Below are positions 45,535-58,130 of a stretch of DNA of 64,000 nt, piece by piece. The stretch covers positions 212,900,116 to 212,964,115 of the forward strand of contig NC_092877.1 in assembly GCF_028372415.1 (NCBI RefSeq). The letters are read 5' to 3'. The first letter of the stretch is position 1; each line of letters begins with the position of its first letter. Made by a program: the position numbers and the translations under genes. The notes below the pieces were generated by a model. That model did not search any database. It had not been told where the DNA came from and worked only from the letters and a program-made list of their open reading frames with translations. Source of the DNA: Notamacropus eugenii. Taxonomy: Eukaryota; Chordata; Mammalia; Diprotodontia; Macropodidae.

Positions 45535-46390
45535 GAAATTCATCAATATATAAACAAGTCTTTACTAAAAGGCAAAGTAATTAATACAAAGAAGAAAATG
45601 AAACACTCCCTGCCTTAAAGGATCTCACATTCTGTAAAGGCAGGCAATAGATACATATTTATTTATACAAAGTATAAATGAAACAAACACAAGGTAATTT
45701 GGAGCTGGGACGCTAGATAGCACACTGGATAGAGTGCCACTCCTGAAGTCAAGAAGACTCATATTCCTGAGTTCAAATCTGACCTTAGACACTTACTATC
45801 TGTGTGACTCTGGACAAGTCACTTAATCCTGTTTGCCTCAGTTTCCTCATCTGTGAAATGAGCTGGAGAAGGAAATGGCAAACCATCTCAATATCTTTGC
45901 AAATAAAACCCTAAATAGGGTCATAAAGAGTTGGATACAAATGAACAAAAAAAACTTTGGAGGTGTAGGGGGTGGCAAGGCACGCGTAGATGGGGGATCG
46001 AGAAATGCTTTGTGTAGAAGACGGCAGAGTGGCTGAGCTTTGAAAGAATCTGAGAGGTAGAAGGATAGAAGTAGGAATTATGAGACCCTGAGGATAGCCT
46101 TTCCAAAGGCAAGGAAATGGGAAATGGAGTACTGTGTATATGGACAAGCAAGATCAGTTTGACTAAACTAGAATATATTAACAGAGGTCATTAAAACAAG
46201 GCTGGAAAAGTAAGTTTGGGCCAGGCTTTAAATACCAACCAAAGTAATTTATATTTGATCCTAGAGGGGTAATAGGGAGCCATTGGAATGAGTCGAGCAA
46301 GAGAGTGACTTGGTCACACCTATATTTTAGGAATGTCATTTTGGCAGCTATGGAGAAGATGAACCAGAGAGGGGAAATTTGTTTTCCACT
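45535..46390 (-). mobile_element. L2 LINE 3' region, split by a SINE
   Basis: AAACACTCCCTGCCTTAAAG and CACAAGGTAATTTGGAG (left part) and GGCAAGGAAATGG, ATTTGATCCTAGAGGGGTAA, AGTGACTTGGTCACACCTAT (right part) follow the L2 3' UTR and ORF2 end in reverse. The SINE at 45705-45955 interrupts it, with an L2-derived TTTGGAG on both sides. Confidence 0.75.
45698..45962 (+). mobile_element. MAR1-like SINE inserted in L2, full length
   Basis: The element (45705-45955) has a tRNA-derived head, the core (CTGTGTGACTCTGGACAAGT), the GGAGAAGGAAATGGCAAACC block and the RTE-like tail, ending in an A-rich run. A 7-base TTTGGAG duplication lies at 45698-45704 and 45956-45962. Confidence 0.85.
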
Positions 46391-46785
46391 TTGAATGAAA
46401 AATATTTTTCTCTTCATATGTGTGTATATAAATTACCTATGGAATCTATTTTCATTTGGAAAATTTTCTATTATCTGAGCATATACTGACTTTATGAGTG
46501 TGAAATTCTACCCACTTTGTATTATTTATTGTAAGAAAACTGTATTTTTATTTTGGGATGTGTTTAACAAGGTTAAAGATTAAACCTATTGGTATCTCCA
46601 ACAGCAAAGACAATTAACAAACTGAGGGACTATTTACATTTGTTATGAATTCTGATCAATTCTGTGAAGTATTCCTCTTCTTACAAGTTATCAGTGCTTA
46701 TCAGTGAGTGAATGAAGGATGCTAGATGGAGGCTCTCATACTTTGCTTTTTACAGTAAGAGATGGTAGTCAGTAAATAATTTGAC
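46391..46785. other. unassigned stretch
   Basis: Nothing recognised. Confidence 0.45.
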
Positions 46786-46789
46786 AAAA

Positions 46790-46985
46790 TCCTAAGATCA
46801 TAAATCTGGAACTGAAAGGGATCTGAGAGGTTTTCTAGTCTAACCCTCTTTTTATTTTTGACATGAGGAAGCTAAGGCCTAGAAGGGTACAATCACATGC
46901 CAGAGATAAAACAGTTTGTTAGCAAAATGTAGAAGAAACTCTAACAGATGTTATACTCCAATACTCTAAATAACCTTTGATTTCA
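46790..46985 (-). repeat. MIR/Ther1-type SINE
   Basis: GATCATAAATCTGGAACTGA, TTTCTAGTCTAACCCTCTTT and GAAGCTAAGGCCTAGAAGGG match in reverse. Confidence 0.65.
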
Positions 46986-47760
46986 TCAATGCGTATACAG
47001 ATAAAAAACCAGGCCTGCCCCCACTGCTTGACGTCAATTTCTTTCAATAAGTTCACCAGAACATAACCACTCAAAATGCTGAGTCTTCCTTAATCACATT
47101 CTTTTGACATTTTGAAAATACTAATGCAGGATATGGCTCTAATTTATGACATCTTCATTTTCAAGCATATATCTTTTTATGACATGTGTAATTTTCTCTT
47201 TTTGGTAATATATTATAACCTTCCAAACTCCATCCTACACATTTCACCATTGACCTAGGGGCAAAGCCTTAAAAATTAAATTAATTCCTCTATTTTTTGG
47301 TACTTCTGCTGGGAAAAAAAAAGGACAGAACAGAATTTTTGAGTATAGATGCACACTGTGTCCAGAGGAGAAACTGAACTATGAATTCATGGCTTACGTA
47401 TTAATTGGAGGTCCATAAAAATGTGTTCTCTTTATTTTGGTTTTGAAGAGACACAAAGGAAGTTGGAATCAAGAATGAAGAAAAAGCAAGCCAGAGAGGC
47501 AGATTTGAAAGGAGATTAATAATATGATATTAAGGAGACAGCCTGAACAGCCAAGCAACCTCCTCCTAATGAAAACCCTAGCTGAGAGGTGACTGAATTC
47601 CTCTGAGAGATTAAGGGAACTGGTAAAGTACTTCAGTACTCCTCTCTGTACCTGTGTCTATCTTCACATAAAGATAGAACAAATTTATTTCTAAATTTCT
47701 TCATTCTTTAAGCCTGTTTATAATTTCTTATTTAGCTTGTGCCTTTTAAAATATTTCCTC
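46986..47760. other. unassigned stretch
   Basis: No gene or repeat recognised. Confidence 0.45.
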
Positions 47761-47769
47761 TTGCCATGA

Positions 47770-47818
47770 AAATATCTATCTATCCATCCATCCATCTATG
47801 CATCTGTCTGTCTATGAG
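47770..47818. repeat. (ATCT/ATCC)n simple repeat
   Basis: TATCTATCTATCCATCCATC-type units. Confidence 0.85.
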
Positions 47819-48715
47819 TATAATATGAATTTTGTGATACATATCTATAAATTAATTGAATGCTAGGAGAATGGGGGGGGCAAATGGAAGATACCACTGA
47901 CTAGCTTGGTTTACATATAGAAAAAAACAAAACAGAGGACTAAACTTCTGTCTAGAACACTGGGGATAGAAGGGAAGCCATTACAAGAAATGATTTTTAT
48001 AGGTTTTATTATTAATAATTTTGCCAAATAACTCAAAAAAAGCAAAACTAAAATAAATCTGGGGCTTTTATTCCCTAGGCTAAAATGAACTATTATTAAA
48101 CCAGAGTCAATATGACTTAACAGAGGGTACCTTAGAAACTCTCTCATTTCTCAGGAAGGGGTGAGGTAAAAGATTGGGCCAAAGGGAAGGTCATACACCC
48201 TGGGAAGAGAAAAGATTGGTCTGATACAAGTCTGTCCCTTATTCTTCCCCTTCAGGAGGAGAAAGTAGGCAAGAGTGAATGCCTGTTTTACTTTTGTTCT
48301 CTCATGTAAGGTCAAACATTTCATAATTGTTATTAGAATACCTGCTGGTTACTCAAATAGCATTCAAATTTTGCAGATAAGGAAACTTACCCGATTTTCC
48401 GGTTTTCAGAAATTTTTCTGGTTTTCTGTTCTTTCTCTATGACAGATTTCCCCTCAAGAGTAACATACTTAAATATATTTTAAGGCATGTAATCAATCCC
48501 TGTTCGAGATGCTAGAAAGCTCTTGTTTCCTATATTTCATGGGATTCTTTTCTTCTCTCCATTCACTTTTTTCCCATTGCCACTCATCTAGCCTCTGTCT
48601 TTGAGGCCTCATGCACTAAGTGGTCCAAATGGAGATATGATGTGAGCAGGCACAAATGAACTGGACTGAATACTAAAGGGGTTGGTCAGGAAAAAAAAGT
48701 ACTTCACCAAGTCTT
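47819..48715. other. unassigned stretch
   Basis: No feature recognised. A 78-codon antisense frame at 47911-48147 matches nothing I know. Confidence 0.45.
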
Positions 48716-48718
48716 TTT

Positions 48719-48832
48719 GAATGAATGAATGAATGAATGAAAATAACAAGTTCTTCATCCATAAAGTTATAGGTTCAGATTAAATGGCAATGTGGTTCCT
48801 TCCATCTCTGTGATTCTATGACTTGGTAGCAG
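48719..48832 (+). repeat. (GAAT)n and SINE tail fragment
   Basis: Five to six GAAT units (48719-48741) are followed by TATAGGTTCAGATTAAATGG and CCATCTCTGTGATTCTATGA, a MIR/Ther1-like tail. Confidence 0.5.
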
Positions 48833-48994
48833 ACATAAAGCTCAAGTGGACTGACCACAGAAGCAGTGTTTCAATTACAGGAGAGAGGCTTCCAGGGGTT
48901 CAAAAGTTATTCTTCATAATAGAACAATACTTCCAATTTGTGTTGTTCCATTTGCTCTTGATTCTTACCTGCATGGACATTTAACCTTTCTTAT

Positions 48995-49445
48995 TCTTCA
49001 ATTTCATTCCACAAGCTGTGATTAACAGCTGAAAATGCTCAAGGCAATTATGCTGGGACTGAGGATAACAAGGCAAAAGAAGTATCTTTCATGGAAGGAA
49101 TTTTCATTCTAGTAGAGGGTACCTTAACAGAGTTAAGATAACTAAACACAAGATAATTTGAGAAGGAAAGAACATGAATAACTAGGAGGAACATGATCAG
49201 AAAAGTTTTCACAGAAAAAGTAGCCCTTACGCTAAGCCTTAAAGGAAGGCAGGTATTCTGAAAGTTAGAAGCGAGAAGATAGTAAGTGCAGTCCAGGAAT
49301 AAGGGACAACTTGTGGTAATACTCAGATGTGGGATTTGGAATTCTGTATTGAGCTCTGTTGGACTATAATGTAGAATGACTGAAGGAGAGTGATATGAAA
49401 TATGAATGGGAAGGTGGGTTGGAAGTCTTTAAGTTTATCAAAGAG
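48995..49445 (-). repeat. L2 LINE 3' UTR
   Basis: GGACTGAGGATAACAAGGCA, GTAGAGGGTACCTTAACAGA and AGCCTTAAAGGAAGGCAGGT follow the L2 3' UTR in reverse. Confidence 0.6.
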
Positions 49446-49509
49446 CAACTTATTGTTTCCTTAGCTTTGGTATATTGTATATTATAATCTGTTCCCTTAC
49501 TCAGTCTCT

Positions 49510-50230
49510 CTCTCTTTTTAAACTTTAGCAAATCATTCTGATGACTGTTTTGTAGTATAGTTCAAGATATGGTACGGCTACTACCACTGCTTACTATATC
49601 CCCCACCTCAATAATTTCTTTGAGTTTTCTTGATTGAGAAAGATTTTAAAATTTTTTTCTCTAATACTATAAAGCAATTCTTTTGTAGTTTGATATATCA
49701 CTTAATAAGTGAATTTATTTAATTAGCATTAGCATTTTTCTTATATTGACTCAGTCTTCCCATGACTAATATTTTTCTAATTATTTAGATCTGTATTTCT
49801 GTTATAAGTGTTTTGCAGATATAGTCATGCAATTTTTTAATGTATCTTGGTAGATAAACAGGCATTTCATATCTTCTATAGTTATTTTTTATAGAAGAGA
49901 ACTTCATCTCTCTTCTGTGTTTTGTTGCTAATATGCAGAAGTCCTTCTGATTCCTATAGATATATTTCATATGTGCAACTTTGCTTCATTTATTAATTAA
50001 TTTAATAAATCTTAGTTGACTTGCTAAGGTTTTCTAAATGGCCATCAAATCATTTACAAAAAAATTCATAACTTTATTTCCTTTATAACTATACTTATCC
50101 CTCATTTTTTTTCCTTTTCTTATAGTTATAGCTAGCATTTCTAACATGATATCAAACAACATTTGTGATGTGGACATCATCGCTTTAATCTCAATCTTAT
50201 TGGAAATGTTTCTAATTTATTTCCTATCTC
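49510..50230 (-). mobile_element. old L1 LINE ORF2 fragment
   Basis: The + strand text GTAGTTTGATATATCACTTA, TAATATTTTTCTAATTATTT, CTGTTATAAGTGTTTTGCAG and ATCTCAATCTTATTGGAAAT is the antisense reading of L1 ORF2. It partly overlaps the consensus region of the copy at 28080-29995 and extends into more 5' ORF2 sequence. Frames are broken. Confidence 0.7.
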
Positions 50231-50760
50231 TCTCTTTTTCCACGATTTTTCAGATATCACTGGCAATAGCCTAACATTAGCATCTTCCAGTGATTTCAGC
50301 AACTGGACACTTCTATATGGATCAGATGATTTGACTTCATGAAAAATGGCTATGTACTCTTTTGTTTTACTTATCTTGGGTATTAAGTCACTGCTAGCCA
50401 TTTTTGGTCTAACATTTTCAATCCATGGTTAAGTTGCATTGAATTAAATGGAATGAAATGGAATGGACTTTACATATACATAGCACAAAGGTCTTCCTAT
50501 AAATAGGATGAGCATAGATGACATATCCAGGGTCTACTGGGGCCTACCTTATCATCAAGTCTTGCAGGTTCTGAGATGCTGATCAAGAAGAAGAGAAAGA
50601 GACAAAGAAAACGACATGACAAAACTCAGTCCATCAGAAAAATGCTACTGCAATTTGCAATTCAATGCTTCTGAAAGGGTCCCAGGGATAGTTTGAGGAA
50701 AGAGAACACTTAAAGCTCTTTGTCTTGCATCTTCATTTACAATTTTTAATTTAGTAAGAA

Positions 50761-50935
50761 GGCATGTTTGGGGCAGCTAGGTGATGTAGTGAATAGAGCA
50801 CTGGCCCTGGAGTCAGGAGGACCTGAGTTCAAATCCGACCTCAGACACTTGACACTTACTAGCTGTGTGACCTTGGGCAAGTCACTTCACCCCAATTGCC
50901 TTGCCTTCTGTTCTCCAAAAAAAAAGGCATGTTTG
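50761..50935 (+). mobile_element. short marsupial tRNA-derived SINE with perfect duplication
   Basis: The element (50771-50925) begins GGGCAGCTAGG, has a B-box-like GAGTTCAAATCC, the core with GCTGTGTGACCTTGGGCAAG, and ends in a run of nine A. A perfect 10-base GGCATGTTTG lies at 50761-50770 and 50926-50935. Its near-consensus sequence makes it one of the youngest insertions here. Confidence 0.9.
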
Positions 50936-51184
50936 AACCCTCACTAGAAACTGTTACGCAGCAGCTGCTAGGGTTAGAGGCACAATTATATTTACATCCA
51001 AGTTTCCAAGCTCTATGACAGATCTCAAGGTCAGTTGAGATGTACTTCCCTTAAATCCTTTCAATGGACATGTCAATTTTGAACCAATTGGTCCTTAGCC
51101 TATTAATGGACCAATGTCACTTTATGGAATTATAACTTCTAATATGACACATCTAAACAAGCTGTTGATCCTGGAAAGTGCCCT

Positions 51185-51226
51185 TACATGCATGTGTGTA
51201 TGTGTGTATGTGTGTGTGTGTGTGTT
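51185..51226. repeat. (TG)n microsatellite
   Basis: CATGTGTGTATGTGTGTATG then about eight uninterrupted TG units. Confidence 0.85.
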
Positions 51227-51244
51227 ACAGGAAGGAACTGGAAG

Positions 51245-51470
51245 GAAGAAAATTATGTATTAAGCACTGACTATATTCTAGACACTGTGTGCTTTAAAAA
51301 TATTATTTTATTTGACATTCACAGCAACTTTGTGAGATCGATGCTATTACAGTTGAGGGAACTGAAATAGACAGAAATCAAATGATTTGCTCATGTCACA
51401 CAGCTCATTTGAACTTGTCTTCCTGACTCCAGACCCAGTATTTTGTCCACTGCAGCACCCAGCTGATTCT
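51245..51470 (-). repeat. MIR SINE
   Basis: TTAAGCACTGACTATATTCT, CAGCAACTTTGTGAGATCGA and TCATGTCACACAGCTCATTT give the MIR order in reverse. Confidence 0.7.
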
Positions 51471-52310
51471 ATAAGACCAAAATCCTGTAGAACATAATTT
51501 GATCCTCTAATTAATTTAGGCACACTGTATAGTGCTGCTCCACAGTTGTGTCTCAGAATCAGCAAAATATTTAATTGATGGCCCTTTCTGAACCTTGGTG
51601 TCCTATATGATAGGTGACTTGATGTTGCCCTAATTAATTTTAAGTTCCTGAATTTGCTATTTTTACTCCTAGACAGATGTCCATTTCCTTTTTTAAATTC
51701 TCTATAACATTTGTATGCTTCTGGCATTTATGTTCAACTAGGGACATGTGAAAGCTCATGCCCTAGAATGACTTTAGATAATCTTTGCTTGCTTCTGCTA
51801 ATTCAAGGAACCATAGAAACAAATATGAAGATCATTTTCTGGAGGTGAGTTATAACATTTGAGAGATGATTTCCTCAGCCTTAGACTAAATAATTGATTT
51901 TGTACATGTTACATTGCCCTAAAAGCCACACAGCTTAATAAACCTTATTTTGCTTTTGTGAGAAACAAGAAAAAACCCAAAGGATGACATGAAGAATATT
52001 TTAAAGAAATTAGCATCAATTATATCTTCATGGGTCAAAACCCATGAAGTCTTATGTCCTAATCATCAGGATCTGTTGCTATAGCTGTAACAAGTCTTCA
52101 TATTTTTATGTGGAGGTGTCATTTTTAACTTCTGCCCAAATAAGGAGGTCCTTCTGTAAGAGACAAGATGGGTTCTACTTCTCACTGGGCGGGTGGAAAG
52201 TAAAGGTGTGGTAGTGAGTAACATACGAGAGAGCTGGTAGGTAAGGCCTTCAGATTTTTTTGTAATGTCCCAAGCTATTGTTTGGGAATCCTGATTTATT
52301 GAAAAAGTAG
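51471..52310. other. unassigned stretch
   Basis: No gene or repeat recognised. It includes a short perfect hairpin at 52026-52049 (10-base arms CTTCATGGGT and ACCCATGAAG, 4-base loop). Confidence 0.45.
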
Positions 52311-52314
52311 AAAT

Positions 52315-52470
52315 CAGAATTACAGAGCTGAAAAGGATATTAGTTCAACTCATTTATTTCTTAGCTCAGAAAACTGAAGTCTAGAGAAGTAATTTGCCCA
52401 AGATCAATTAGCCTTAGAAGGCATTCTCAGGCTAGAAACGAGCTTCCTAAATCCTAGCCAAGTGTCTCCC
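52315..52470 (-). repeat. MIR/Ther1-type SINE
   Basis: AATTACAGAGCTGAAAAGGA, GAAAACTGAAGTCTAGAGAA and TTTGCCCAAGATCAATTAGC match in reverse. Confidence 0.6.
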
Positions 52471-54575
52471 CCCCACTATACCTTAGCAAGCAGATGTTAA
52501 TAATGAGCTTGAGTCATTTACAAAATTTTACTATAAGTGAATTTAGTGAACTTTGTTAAAATAGGTACAGAAAGGTGCGATACATTTTAGAAAAATCCCC
52601 ACTAAAGAGCTGCAACAGGCTTTTAGGGTCAACCATGCTCATTTGTAGTTCATATGGAACCATCATCACATAGCCTGTTAATTTGAGTCATTATCATATT
52701 TTTCTCAATTTCTAAGGAAACAGAATGAGTTTGGGCGTAGCTTCATTAATTATTAAAGTTGAAACTTCTCCCATGAATTGTCTCTGAATCCTCACCCCAG
52801 ATTTTTAAACATTATTTATTTAATAAACAAGAGAAACCTTTTCCTCCTTATAAATAGTTGCTAATCTTTCTGTGTCAAAATCCCAGTTTCCTAGGCTTAA
52901 ATCAATATCAAAGTCACTAACTATAAATTTGTTAGCAATGTAACCAACAAAAGCACAAATAATTAATGATTTACAATGTTTCAGCTTTAGAAAAGATCAC
53001 AGCTAGAGTTGTAATCATCATTGTTCCTCTTGAGTCTCACTTCTGGAACACAGAACCACCTTTCTGCTCTCAAGAAAACAGTCAGTCTCTCAACTAGCCT
53101 TTATTTGTTTGTTTCCAACATGTTTTAAATCCAGTTCTTTCAGGAAATGCCTCCCCTTCCCCCATTTCTGTCCTCTCACAGTTTCTTTCCACATCCAAGT
53201 AACCCTCCAGAAATAGTTAAAATTCTCCACAACCTTCACAGACTTTTCAAGGAATTATTTTTATAATGATTTTCATAACATGAATTAAAAACAATTACAT
53301 CAGACAAGAAGTTTTATTCATCTTCTTTTTTCTTTGTTTTCTCACATTTTCTTGAAAGCCCTCACTACTAACAGTCTCTTCAGAATCACAGTTAAACTGC
53401 CAGTGTCTTCACAGATGACAGTTAAAACTCAAACTCTTTACAGATGGCAGTTAAAACTCTTTGTCTCCTCAAAGACTCCTTCCAGATCAAAGTTAAATCA
53501 CACCCTCCCTACTGAGGAATGGCAGTTAAACTGTCAGTATTTAAAGTTCCCAAGCCTCTTTCAGATTCAGCAATAATATCCATAGTCACTGTGGGAGTGG
53601 CTCTTGAAAGTGGTGTCACCAGGATTTAAAAGAATACTTTGGTGTCCATTATTAAACTTCAAGGTTTATTTGCTTTTGGAGAATTTGCTAATGCGGAAAA
53701 CATTATTCTTTGATAATGTAGGTAACTATAATTCCAATATTAGGCCACATAAATCTTTCAGTAAAAACCTATTCTCATGCCTTCCCTAAGACATGGAGGT
53801 GACTCTAAAAGGCTGTGGAAATAGGACCTATGAAGTCCTGCCAATCTAGAAAGACTGCCTTATAGGAGACTGGTCCTGTATCTGCCATATGAAGATTGGC
53901 CCATTTAAGTTCGGAGATGCTTATCACAAGAAGACTGGGTACCAAGTGATGACATTTTTTTTCAGCTATAACAACTCATAAAGGTAATTTACTTAAGGAA
54001 CTCTGCTACAGAAAGAAAAGACTCCACAGTCTTACCAGCTTAGGGCTAAGGAAACCTCACCGAGGGTAGAGCTGTGGGAGTCTAAGGTTGTAAGCAGTGG
54101 CCACAACAGTAACAGTTTTGAGGGGTAGACATGGTGACAACAGCAAACAGGTAGAGTGGTCACTAGATGGGCATAGAGAACACATACTGGCTACGAGACC
54201 ATAAATTGTACTGCTTTCCACATCTTAGGACTTCTCTATAGAAGCTATGAGGTTTTTTTCCCTCTTCTTATTGGACTTGAGTCTGAATCCTATTTATGTT
54301 CTTATCTGTTTTTGTAATAAATATATTTATGTTCATAGTGCTTTACTTGATACCTTGGCTGCTAGCCAATAAACTGACTCAAACATCCTTGAAGTAAGCC
54401 AAATTTTGATGTTCCCAGGAGAAACACTGGGTAAAAGCAAATATGCACCAAATACAGATATTCCCAGAGGAGAGAATAGGGGTAGGGGGTGAAAGGAGGG
54501 CATGAATCATATAGAAATATTATGCTATTATTCATAAGTGGCAAATGGGTTTCAATTTTTTTTGTTTTCAATCAA
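52471..54575. other. unassigned stretch with degenerate tandem units
   Basis: No gene recognised. The centre (53210-53545) carries repeated AGTTAAA-containing units, listed separately. The rest shows no family I can name. Confidence 0.45.
53380..53545. repeat. degenerate minisatellite, about 30-base units
   Basis: CAGTTAAA-like words begin near 53390, 53420, 53449, 53490 and 53523. The two best units share CTTTACAGATGGCAGTTAAA-type text. The 80-codon + strand frame over it is repetitive for this reason. Confidence 0.5.
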
Positions 54576-54579
54576 TTAA

Positions 54580-54685
54580 GCTGCTTGTGGACAGGTACTT
54601 TTTTTTCTTTTCTATCCTCAAAGCCTAACATATTGACTTACACATAGAAGATATTCAAAAAAATATTTTTGAATTGTTTGTTGAA
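54580..54685 (+). repeat. L2 LINE 3' end
   Basis: GCTTGTGGACAGGTACTTTT, CAAAGCCTAACATATTGACT and TTTTTGAATTGTTTGTTGAA match the L2 terminus. Confidence 0.6.
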
Positions 54686-55064
54686 GACAAAGGGGGAGGG
54701 GGATGTTGAGATCTATAGCACTGGAAAGAGTATCCAAACAATCGAAATATGACTCTTTGAAGTGTTAAAATAAGAATGAAACTATTGTATCTTATGTTTC
54801 ACAAGTATTGTTGGTATACACATTCCTTAGGCCATAAAAGTCCTGGAAACCATGGCTGCATTGCCCTTAACTTTTCCTAGCTAGTCTAGCTGTTCTCCAT
54901 TCATGTGATTTCCAAAATACTTTAGTCTCTGCTTAGTTTACCTTGTTAGCACTTCAGTTCAAAATGGACCTGTCATCTCTTCTTAACAATATGGAATAAT
55001 AAATGTATCTTAGGATAAATTGCAAGTTCTTTTGAACCACTGTTAAAACCTGAATAGTTCTATT
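54686..55064. other. unassigned stretch
   Basis: Nothing recognised. Confidence 0.45.
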
Positions 55065-55150
55065 CAGTTGAACCCAACAAGTATGTTATATACCTACTGT
55101 ACATAGAATACCAGGAGAGATGCAAAGATAAATAATTAAGATTGTTTCTG
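55065..55150 (-). repeat. L2 LINE 3' end fragment
   Basis: CCAACAAGTATGTTATATAC and CTACTGTACATAGAATACCA follow the L2 terminus in reverse. Confidence 0.5.
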
Positions 55151-56044
55151 ATCTGTTTCTTTCTATCAGGACTGGAACTTGTGAACTTTCCCTCTCCATC
55201 TCCCTTTATTCCTCCAAACCATACAAATTCTTTACGTACGGTGATGTAGATGTTAACCCTAACAACCTTTACCACTTGTTTCCATAGTTAGGGAGGCACT
55301 TATGGGGTAGGGAAGGAGAAAATGTTATTATTGGACCAAAAAGGGCATCATTGTATCACTTTGAAGTTGTTTTAAGGCAGTTGCTAAAGCCAGGAGCACC
55401 CAAGTCTCTGAGCTGATCTTAAGCTGGCCCACTATATTTTGGTTACAAAACTGTGTGTTTTGGAAAGAAAGAGCAAAACAGTCAGGCAAGAAGTTGCTGT
55501 GACAGTGTCATGTGGAGTCTGTCTCCATGGCTTAACCTCTCTTTGTTTCCCTTCATTGCATAAGTCTACTATGCACTGAAGTGTGCCGCAAGCTGCTCAT
55601 GTCTGGGTACCAAGTACATCAAAGGGAAGAAAGGTAATGACCGTGTTACAAGATCATTGATGTACGTGTCCTTGACAAGATCTTCCAATCCCTTCCCTCT
55701 TTTCTTACTTATACCTTAGTCACAAGACAGGAATCCTACCCAGTTATAAATAGAGTTTTATTCCTTCTTACTCTCCTTTAGTAACCTGAGAGGGTCTTAT
55801 GTTGTACTTAATGCAGGGATTGAGAAACAGCTACAGTAACTTCTGGGAGTAGTTGCTTAGTTTGCGATACAACAGGAGTGCTTCCTGTAATTGACTGTGC
55901 ATTCCAACAAATTCCACCAGATTCATGATTCCTCCAGAGCTGCCAGTTACAGTTGCAAAACTGGTGCCTGTCTCTGTCATTGTTTCCCTACTGATTGTTC
56001 CAGAAGTAGTGGGGACAGAAACTAGTATTGCTAAGCCAGTGTAA
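55151..56044. other. unassigned stretch
   Basis: No gene or repeat recognised. Confidence 0.45.
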
Positions 56045-56190
56045 GCTCATTGTTGAATGAACAAACAAGGATTACTCAACTCATGCAACATGCCAGGCAC
56101 TGTACTAGACTATAAAGACGAAAATAAAACCATTCTTGCTTTCAAGGGGCTTATATTTTTCTAATAGAATAGAATACATGTAGGAGCATG
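56045..56190 (-). repeat. L2 LINE 3' end
   Basis: CATGCCAGGCACTGTACTAG, AAACCATTCTTGCTTTCAAG and GGGGCTTATATTTTTCTAAT are the L2 3' UTR in reverse. Confidence 0.7.
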
Positions 56191-56720
56191 GCAATCAAGG
56201 AAGAGATCTTGGTCTAGAGAGTTCCAGGGATCATTAGTGGAGTCATGGGGCAATCATTTGGCATGATCTTTCCAACAATAAAGATTGATTTCATTACTAT
56301 TTCTAGAGCAAGAGTTGGGAGGGGAGAAGTACAGGGGGTCATGGAGATATGTGTCAGTTGGATGACAATAATATCCACATTATGTAGGCCCTGGTTTCCT
56401 GGAACCTGCCTGGATATACCCAGGCACAGAGTTTTTTAGTAGACCCAGTGCTCTGGTCTGGGCTTGATTCAGACCAGCTCCTTGGCAGTTTATGTTCAAT
56501 ACTAGAGCAAAATAAGACACTCATATTCAACAGTTACCACAATCAGATTTACTTAGCCAGAGCAGGAGAAAGATATTCAACAAAGATGAGTTGATTGAAC
56601 TGAATGAAGCGATATTGCCTGAATGATCTCCATCACCAAGTACCGGAGCACTCCTAGAGCTCCTCTGCCCCCTAGAGGCTACTTCGTACTCAAGCTATGA
56701 GGAAGTGATGTCAAAAGGCA
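56191..56720. other. unassigned stretch
   Basis: Nothing recognised. A 64-codon frame at 56245-56439 matches no known protein. Confidence 0.4.
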
Positions 56721-56724
56721 TCTA

Positions 56725-56945
56725 GACAGCAAAATGGAATAGTGGAATGAGTATTGGACCTGGAATCAGGAAGACCTGGGTTCAAATCCAGCCTTATATA
56801 CTTTCTAGCTGTATGAAACTGGACAGGTCACTTAATCTCTGCCTACATCAGTTTCCTCAAATGGAAAATGACAGAAATAATGGCTACTACTTTACAAGGT
56901 TGTTGTGAAGATCAAAGGAAATAATATTTATAAATCACTTACTTG
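56725..56945 (+). repeat. MIR SINE, nearly full length
   Basis: ATCAGGAAGACCTGGGTTCA, TAGCTGTATGAAACTGGACA, CAAGGTTGTTGTGAAGATCA and AATATTTATAAATCACTT follow the full MIR order. Confidence 0.8.
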
Positions 56946-57279
56946 TCATTTTTGCTTCCAAAAGTCTGAACCTTTAGTCTCCTGAGCCAACTGAGTATCA
57001 AAGATGGTTTCAATATGTTTTAAGAAAAAATAACCTAACTTGCGTAGAGGGAGGGGTTAGGATAGGGCTTCTGTCACTTCTGGCAAAATTGTTTTTCACT
57101 GTTGGGGAGGGGAGGGAATATTGGTTTGGAAATTCCTTCAAGAAGACATTAAGCCCCTACAGGAAAGTGACCATCAGTTTACAGAAAGGTGACTGAATGT
57201 TTTAGGATAGCACTATTGCAAATGGAATGCAACTATTCCCATAATGGAATTCCTCCAATGGGGAGAGACAGTGTTTACT

Positions 57280-57700
<421 letters not shown>

Positions 57701-57757
57701 CAGGCTTAGGTACCCAACGTAGGGGTATTGTGGAAAAGTCAGAGAAGTCAAAGGAAG

Positions 57758-57759
<2 letters not shown>

Positions 57760-57811
<52 letters not shown>
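57760..57811. repeat. (GT)n microsatellite
   Basis: About 24 GT units, ending in GCGCG. Confidence 0.95.
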
Positions 57812-57812
<1 letters not shown>

Positions 57813-58019
57813 TAAATTACATTAACTGAAAATCAAACTGGATTGCATATAGTAGACACATTATAAATGTTTCTTCAACTGATCAGAATTTGGAGCTTGG
57901 AGGAAGAAATGTAGATGAAAATATCTATAAATGACTGAAATGAGAAATTAAAGGAACAGAGTACCTATGTCTAATGAACTGGTGGTCTAAATTGTTATGA
58001 CGGTAAAGTTGGATAACTG

Positions 58020-58130
58020 ATTAATTGGGGAGAGATCATAATAGCCTCCCAAACTACATAGAGACAACTGAGGATTCAAGAAAGTCTTGAGCTCACATAG
58101 CTGTGAATGAGCTAGAGATTTTGGCCCTCT
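58020..58130 (-). repeat. MIR SINE fragment
   Basis: GAGACAACTGAGGATTCAAG and GAGCTCACATAGCTGTGAAT fit MIR in reverse at low identity. Confidence 0.4.

Noticed and set aside
50771-50925. tRNA gene, from the B-box-like GAGTTCAAATCC
   Set aside because: It is the tRNA-derived head of a SINE. No cloverleaf with a proper acceptor stem can be drawn, and the same text recurs in other SINE copies.
53380-53545. CRISPR-like regularly spaced repeats
   Set aside because: Units are degenerate and nearly contiguous without unique spacers, and the genome is a vertebrate one.
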